Assembly: GCA_033557675.1 (NCBI GenBank) | Contig: JAWQRM010000426.1 | Coordinates: 1 to 22,805 of the forward strand | Source of the DNA: Coptodactyla brooksi | Taxonomy: Eukaryota; Arthropoda; Insecta; Coleoptera; Scarabaeidae | Length of the DNA: 22,805 nt | Direction: 5' to 3' | Shown here: positions 17,998 to 22,805 of the stretch, one piece after another | Layout: each line of letters starts with the position of its first letter | Numbering within the stretch: the stretch's first letter is position 1 | Program-made: the position numbers and the translations under genes | The notes under the pieces: generated by a model | What the model was told of the DNA's origin: nothing | The model's input: only the letters and a program-made list of their open reading frames with translations | Databases searched by the model: none

Positions 17998-18485
17998 AGT
18001 TTCACAAAAATATAATGAGTTATTGTTGGTATTCGTTATTTCATAAGCTGATTTTTTTTCTGTAATGCAATGAATAATAAATTAATTGCTCTGCGGTAGT
18101 ATTGTTTAAATTGTCAATTGTTTGAAAGTGTTGTTGAAAGGTTAATATGTTCTTATGTAGATGGATTTAGATATTAGTTAAGAGACATATTCTAAACTTA
18201 AAAGAAAACATAATTTGTTATATACTAGGTATTAAAGCTGACCTTAAGAATTGTAGGCAAATAACCTATTGTTATTTGAATTTAGCTCACAATAATATAT
18301 ATTTCCAGAACACCAGAAGTTTTTTGTTTGATGGTTCACAATAAAAACGAAAAAAAAAACATTGAGCAGAAAAACATTGATGTAACATCGCAGTATGTTG
18401 TAAGGGAGCAAATTTAAAGCTGCAATATTTTGATGTCAGGAATCGTTTATACTGCGTAGGAAAAACTTTTCTTTATTAACACCTA
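17998..18485. other. 3' UTR of the SANT gene and spacer
   Basis: The first part is the presumed 3' UTR, up to the AATAAA at 18076. Beyond that the DNA is AT-rich with A-runs and no recognised feature. Confidence 0.5.
18076..18081 (+). promoter_or_regulatory. Poly(A) signal of the SANT gene
   Basis: A canonical AATAAA 79 nt after the stop codon on the coding strand. Confidence 0.6.
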
Positions 18486-18934
18486 TATAAGACAAAGCTC
18501 AAAAAGGGTGTTGTGGAAATAACACTCCTCTGGCTGTCTTAATGTGTAATTTGATAGACATTTCAGAAGCCGTTGCAAGTTTATGTTGTGTAATTTTTAC
18601 GAAACAGTTGTTATGAGGGTTAAAAGCTTGTGTTAGAAAATTAAACTGGCGTACATGTGCACAAATACATATTCATCAGATACATAATATGTATCTTCTG
18701 TACACCAGCTTAATTTTGTAACAAAATCTTTTAACTCTCATAACAAGAGTTTCATAAAAATTACACAACATAAACTTGCAAAGGCTTCCGAAAATGATTA
18801 TTTAATTAATCGAAACTAGTTGAGAAAAATTATACATTAACCAGTCAGAAGAGTATTATTTCCACATCACCCTTTTTGTTTTATAGGACTTACCTATAAA
18901 CGAATAAACAATGATCTGAATCTATAAGACAAAG
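18486..18934. mobile_element. Foldback (long imperfect inverted repeat) element
   Basis: The left arm from about 18501 (AAAAAGGGTG, then GTGGAAATAA, GCAAGTTTATGTTGTGTAAT, GTTATGAG) is repeated in reverse complement down to 18885 (CACCCTTTTT), with ATTACACAACATAAACTTGC near 18759 and a loop near 18660-18700. The arms are roughly 170-190 bp and diverged by substitutions and small indels. A perfect 12-bp direct repeat, TATAAGACAAAG, lies at 18486-18497 and 18923-18934 and may be the target duplication. No coding sequence. It fits a non-autonomous foldback/MITE; the superfamily is not assigned. Confidence 0.65.
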
Positions 18935-19522
18935 TTGTTTCAACTGCAGTAGATTCCCAGTTAAAAGCAAAAATATGGAAAAAAACAATTACTGATAAAT
19001 GATTATACTATGGATTTATAGTACATATTCTAAATATTACTAAGGTAATATCATTACCTTTACATTTCTCGACAAAATTCAAGCTGGCATTGGATCGTAT
19101 AGATTATAGATAATATTTGTCCAGACTTTCCAAAAAGGTATAATTTGTGATGCATTAATATACTTCTTATGTTTCTTCTATTAAATCTCCTACTTGAGTC
19201 TTCGAGTTCTTTTTCTATTTACTAATTATTTGTCACAGCCGGTCTGGGAAATTATTATTTTTATCTAGTAACCGTGAAAACAAAAACTAAATAACACCAA
19301 AATTGTTCTATCTCTTTTAAGACGTGGTAAGATGTGGTTAAGAAGCAACACAAAGCCGCCATTATGTGCTGCGTTAAATTTGGAGGTATATTAAAATTTC
19401 GTGTGTCAAAAAAAAACTTGCTCACCAATTTTCATATCGATATTGCAAAAACTTCAGAAAAATTAAAAATTTAGAACTGAATTCAGTACCCTGTATCTCT
19501 TTCAATCTCAACTTTTAAATTA
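18935..19522. other. Unassigned AT-rich DNA with old repeat
   Basis: No gene recognised. Near its end (19421-19455) the sequence CTCACCAATTTTCAT..ATATT.CAAAAAC resembles 20243-20275 (TTCACCAATTTCCATG.CTATATTTCAAAAAC), so the LINE below sits inside or between copies of an older repeat. Confidence 0.4.
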
Positions 19523-19535
19523 AGTTTGGCTAAAC

Positions 19536-20067
19536 TCTTCAGAACCAGTAACGCTCCCGACAAATTCTACATTGATTGAATTGGTCAAGGCGCTATCCTA
19601 AAAGATGACCCAAGAGAAATGGGACAGTCACCCGGGCTGTCAGACAGCTAAGGAGACACTTCGCTATCCGGATTCTGCAACAGCTAAGTATTACACTAAT
19701 CTATCCCGGAGGAACCTCCGTATTCTTACAGGAATTCTGACGGGTCACTGCATGCTACGCAAGCACATGTATAACTTGCGGTTATCTGACTCCGCTTTAT
19801 GTAGGGGTTGCGAAGCAGAGGAGGAAACATCTCTACACGTTTTATGCGATTGCTCAGCACTCGACAACTTAAGAGAAACCTTTTTAGGGGACTCAACCGT
19901 GACCTCAGGTGAAATCCGGAGCTCCGCCCCGGGACGTCTGCTAGCCTTCATTGAATGTGTGGGCTGGCTGAGGGGCTAGGGGCGCGACTCCAGGGGATGC
20001 ACAATGGACCTGCTGAGGACTCAGTGCTGCGGGTTAACCGCACCCCCGCATATCCAGATCCAGATCC
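19536..20067 (+). mobile_element. 5'-truncated LINE with 13-bp target duplication
   Basis: AGTTTGGCTAAAC stands at 19523-19535 and again at 20068-20080, perfectly. Between them lie 532 bp ending in an ATCCAG repeat tail. A short, 5'-truncated copy with a target duplication and simple 3' tail is the mark of target-primed reverse transcription. It encodes the C-terminal end of a LINE ORF2 (next entry) and is richer in GC than its surroundings, so it is probably a fairly young insertion. The exact right boundary is ambiguous by a few bases because the tail ends in AG, like the duplication. Confidence 0.85.
19605..19979 (+). pseudogene. C-terminal fragment of LINE ORF2 (after RNase H)
   Basis: An open 124-codon stretch with WDSHPGCQTAKETL, SRRNLRILTGILTGHCMLRK and the zinc-knuckle-like block CRGCEAEEETSLHVLCDC (C-x2-C-x8-H-x3-C type spacing), the usual end of ORF2 in RNase H-bearing insect LINEs. 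The reverse transcriptase is missing, and a stop lies in frame just upstream (19599). The clade cannot be set from this fragment. Confidence 0.75.
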
Positions 20068-20080
20068 AGTTTGGCTAAAC

Positions 20081-20329
20081 CGTAATTTTTTGTTGTCGGG
20101 AATTTTTAAGGAAATTTTTTTCACTATTTAAGGAAAAAGCTGTATATATTCGATTCTAATCCGTTTTTTAAGCTAACTACCAAATTAGAATTAACTCTCT
20201 CGTCTCCTGTCTCTTGTGTCAAAGGTAGATGAAACTGTCCTCTTCACCAATTTCCATGTCTATATTTCAAAAACAACTTCAGAAGCTATTGTAAATTGCT
20301 CATATACAAGTTTTGGATAAAATGTCAGA
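20081..20329. other. Continuation of the pre-LINE repeat, no gene
   Basis: The sequence resumes after the target duplication and includes the second copy of the old repeat word at 20243-20275. No coding potential recognised. Confidence 0.4.
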
Positions 20330-20660
20330 AGAAAAAAGAACACCACAACAATTTGATTGCGTTATTACGTAACAGCGTGATGGAGCTTTGGTTGATCCGA
20401 AAAATAATTTTAAAATAGACTTTTTATAGAATTCTAGATCAGATTATTATCTTCTTTAAATAACGGATTCAAAGAATTAAGCACAATTAACGACCTTTTG
20501 GGCTTGTGGTTGCTAATTTGTTTAGTAACCTGAAAGACGAATTGCGAAATATTTCAAAAATTTACATCTTAAACTTAATGGCAGTTCTCCAGATGAGGTA
20601 GATATTGACGGGATTAATTTGTTTGGTGCATTTAATGCCTTAAAATTACATTTTGTGTAA
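20330..20660 (+). pseudogene. Possible hAT (ZMYM1-like) transposase fragment
   Basis: Allowing one or two frameshifts, the plus strand reads FKIDFYRILDQIIISLNNGF, then LSTINDLFGLV, SNLKDELRNISKIYILNL and SSPDEVDIDGINLFGAFNALK. The order (Phe-Tyr-x-x-Leu-Asp with a following long helix, then an ID-x-x-x-L segment) resembles the part of ZMYM1-like hAT transposases before the dimerisation region. The identification rests on pattern only. Confidence 0.35.
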
Positions 20661-21379
20661 AAGTCTTTAAACGATTCTTATAGTATTTTGCATTTTCTCA
20701 ATATTGCTTAATTGCTCGAAATTTTGATATCTCAATATTAATTATCTAAATAGGATTTTTGAAATTAAAAATAATAAAAAATTGCTTAAGGTATGGTCCA
20801 ACATAAATTAGGTAACTCAGATTAAAAACATTTAATAATATTAATTGCAAATTTAAAGGGCATGAGAGTTCATTTCATTTCAGTTAAAATACATATTAAT
20901 AATTCTATATTAACTAATTCATTTTATGTTTCATTAAGTTTCTAATAACTATAAACTATCTCGTATGGGTTCATACAAACTTTTATTTTGAAGGAATTTC
21001 AAATGCATATTATTTAATACATATAATGTAAGCAGGTATCTACATGTTACATATATGTATGTAGATATTATTAAACATAACACAAACAAACTTGTTTTTT
21101 AGGAAAATATTGGCTTTTAGGAAAAGCTAGTACATACTTAAACTTAAAAATATAAAATTCTTAAGAAACAAACCTTATAAAGTACCCTTTACATTACCTT
21201 GGGTAGCAACCACCGATTCACCTTCTTAAACATTAGTGAAGAAATTTGAATTGTTTTTTGAGTTAAAGTTTTGGTTTGGATATCTCCACAATGCGGTTCT
21301 AAATTGGTTAACATTTCAAAGTCTTTAAAGTACTAACGAAGTACTCCTTCGCCCTTTTGGTAATCGTTATCAGCGATAG
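20661..21379. other. Unassigned AT-rich DNA
   Basis: Mostly A+T with short tandem words such as TTTTAGGAAAA repeated near 21099-21127. No gene recognised; the last part may belong to the 3' end of the minus-strand Tigger that follows. Confidence 0.45.
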
Positions 21380-22197
21380 ATGCTTCCGATTATACATCAA
21401 TAAATTCCATAATGGCATCATAATTTATGTTGAGACTGTCTTCTTTGTAAGTAAGATTTCCATTTACTATTACATATTCATTAAATGGAGTGTCATGTAG
21501 TGTAATTTGACGCATTATTTCGGCATCTTACATCTTTTGGCAATGACAGATAATGGTTCTTTGTCCTCGGGATCGAAATCGGTTTCAGTTATAAAGGAAT
21601 TTGAATGCTTAAAAAATAATTATGCTTAAAATAGTAAAATAATAATGCTTAAAATCTGCTTTTCTGAAACAATTCTGAATTGATACGGCACTTACGTGCT
21701 TTCGTGCTTCTTCAATAATGTAAATTCATCCAAAGATGTAAAAAGCGGTGGTTTGAAAACAGAAAAAGTACTTTGATGTTATTTAATTTTAAGCCACTTG
21801 GGTGGGATACTGTATTATCTAAAAAAAGCAATATTTTACGATGGTACGTTGCATTTTGGTATCGAATGTCAATAAAAACTTGTCATCCAACACCTTCAAA
21901 TTAATTTTTTCAAAAGAACGAGATTTTGCAGCCTTACCGATGACAAGAAGTGTCTCAGAATCTCCGGTCATATAAGTATAACACAAAATAGTTAACCTTT
22001 CTTTAGCTACTTTACCACCAGAACATTGATTACCACAAAATGTAAATGTTTGTGGTTTCAGGTAATATACGAAAAAATTATCCTATCTCATCTGCATTGT
22101 AAATGTGTTTTGGATTATAACCTGCTAATAAAGATGCAATTTTATTAGTAAACCCTTTGACGTCGTCCGGATTAATACTTGAACTTTCGTCAGAAAG
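21380..22197 (-). pseudogene. Second Tigger/pogo transposase remnant
   Basis: From 22197 down on the minus strand: INPDDVKGFTNKIASLLAGY, NPKHIYNADEIG, stop, FF (catalytic Asp region of the NADETG motif, Asp kept), CSGGKVAKERLTILCYTYMT, GDSETLLVIGKAAKSRSF, LKVLDDKFLLTFDTKMQ, then ILLFLDNTVSHPS (second catalytic Asp kept), then a less certain C-terminal part around 21390-21540. Several stops and frameshifts break it. It differs from the copy at 12659-13673. It ends abruptly at about 22198, where GC-rich Penelope-type DNA begins. Confidence 0.78.
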
Positions 22198-22336
22198 CCG
22201 CCACCCGTCCAGCTGGGTCCGGTTGTAAAGGGTAGGGCCAGGGGCTCTGTACCCTTAGGCTAGATAACACGGGGACGGGAAACGCTGTACGGCGAGAATT
22301 TGTGTAAGGGGGTGGTGGGGATAAGGTAAGGAAACG

Positions 22337-22374
22337 CTTAATTGGTTTCCTATTGGTTGCGAAAACCAATTAAG
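22337..22374. repeat. 12-bp perfect inverted repeat
   Basis: CTTAATTGGTTT (22337-22348) and AAACCAATTAAG (22363-22374) are exact reverse complements with a 14-nt loop. It lies just upstream of the TATA box and hammerhead. Confidence 0.7.
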
Positions 22375-22397
22375 AATCATTAAGCGTCGCCCTTTAG

Positions 22398-22405
22398 TAT
22401 ATATA
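22398..22405 (+). promoter_or_regulatory. TATA-like box before the hammerhead
   Basis: TATATATA in a locally GC-richer stretch, 46 bp before the CTGATGA box. Usual TATA spacing would place a transcript start near 22430, just ahead of the ribozyme. Inference from motif and spacing. Confidence 0.35.
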
Positions 22406-22440
22406 GCGTCTTAGGTTAGCTAGTAGTTAGTCTTTCATCA

Positions 22441-22481
22441 CTCCTGATGATGCTAACTTGGTTAGCGAAACGTGCGTCGAG
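22441..22481 (+). ncRNA. Hammerhead ribozyme (type I layout, Penelope type)
   Basis: All core boxes are present: CUGAUGA (22444-22450), helix II GCUAAC (22452-22457) perfectly paired with GUUAGC (22461-22466) under a UUG loop, GAAA (22467-22470), a minimal helix III (A22470-U22477, C22471-G22476) under a GUGC loop, and the cleavage triplet GUC (22476-22478). Helix I begins with CUC (22441-22443) pairing with GAG (22479-22481). Predicted self-cleavage follows C22478. One departure from the textbook core is an extra U22451 between the CUGAUGA box and helix II. A two-pair helix III is typical of Penelope-type hammerheads, which may act as dimers. Confidence 0.65.
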
Positions 22482-22633
22482 CGTCCTCTCTACAAATTTT
22501 GGTGTAGTGGTGACTTCGTTTTACTTGGTTACAAAGCCAAAGGTTCCAAACCCTCAACTTTACTTATACAATATTGTTTGTTTATTGTATCCTCATCCAC
22601 TCAATAGTCAGTACATACTTACCCTCTGTCCGC

Positions 22634-22805
22634 TTAACCTTTTACCCGCCAACGTTCCCAAATGGGAACATACCTGTATCTCCTGTTAGAGTCAAGTTTT
22701 TCATCTGAAATTTTGCATGCAACCTTAGAATCATTAGTATAGCAACATATTAAAAAATTATAACCACAGCACAAGTGGTTCGTAGGGCGGCGGGTAAAAG
22801 GTTAA
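22634..22805. mobile_element. Complete TTAA MITE (piggyBac-like)
   Basis: A 164-bp element (22638-22801) with perfect 13-bp terminal inverted repeats, CCTTTTACCCGCC and GGCGGGTAAAAGG, flanked by TTAA at 22634-22637 and 22802-22805. A subterminal palindrome GTTCCCA-AA-TGGGAAC lies at 22654-22669. No coding capacity. TTAA duplication with CC/GG ends fits mobilisation by a piggyBac-type transposase. Its ends differ from those of the elements at 9563 and 2684, so it is a separate family. Confidence 0.88.

Larger units (their letters stand above)
22198..22560 (+). mobile_element. Penelope-like element terminal fragment (pseudo-LTR type)
   Basis: GC-rich, unlike its neighbours. It contains a 12-bp hairpin (22337-22374), a TATATATA box (22398-22405), an apparently intact hammerhead (22441-22481) and a downstream segment shared with 14604-14634. 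Hammerheads of this short-helix-III kind are described in the termini of Penelope-like retroelements. No reverse transcriptase or GIY-YIG coding is present in the window, so the assignment rests on the ribozyme. Confidence 0.55.

Noticed and set aside
22447..22689. 80-codon open stretch starting within the hammerhead
   Set aside because: It runs through the ribozyme and into the terminal MITE, with no known motif. Structural RNA and MITE explain the sequence better.
1..22805. CRISPR arrays, operons or other bacterial features
   Set aside because: No regularly spaced repeats; the spliced genes show this is eukaryotic nuclear DNA.

Overview
This is an AT-rich stretch of animal nuclear DNA, most likely from an insect genome loaded with transposons (a beetle is plausible, but nothing here fixes the order). 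The evidence is spliced genes with GT-AG introns, AATAAA signals, single-copy animal genes whose closest recognisable relatives are metazoan, and a dense mix of mariner, Tigger/pogo, piggyBac, hAT-like, LINE and Penelope-like debris typical of insects.

Three host genes can be supported. (1) Minus strand, 498-761: an intact single-exon EMRE (SMDT1 homologue), the small inner-membrane subunit of the mitochondrial calcium uniporter. (2) Plus strand, 1164-11622: a complete GGA clathrin adaptor in seven exons (662 residues; VHS, GAT, hinge and GAE domains), read in one consistent frame through six introns. EMRE and GGA are head-to-head and share about 400 bp of promoter DNA. (3) Plus strand, about 15540-18081: a 261-residue Myb/SANT-like DNA-binding protein in three coding exons, probably with a non-coding first exon.

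The rest is introns and intergenic DNA built from mobile elements. GGA intron 2 holds a dead mariner with a TTAA-type MITE nested in it, and three FTZ-F1/SF-1-type sites. Intron 3 holds a dead IS630/Tc1-like transposase and an inverted pair of hammerhead-like motifs. Intron 6 holds a piggyBac deletion derivative with both inverted ends and TTAA duplications, abutting a second dead mariner. Between GGA and the SANT gene lie a dead Tigger and several Penelope-type hammerhead remnants. Downstream of the SANT gene are a foldback element, a 5'-truncated LINE with a 13-bp target duplication, a hAT-like fragment, a second Tigger, a Penelope-type terminal fragment carrying an apparently intact hammerhead ribozyme (22441-22481), and a complete TTAA MITE ending exactly at the window edge.

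The most interesting theme is the repeated occurrence (six places, five of them decayed) of the layout CTGANGA / short hairpin / GAAAC / GTC, the hammerhead core known from Penelope-like elements. The three host genes show no evident functional link to one another.
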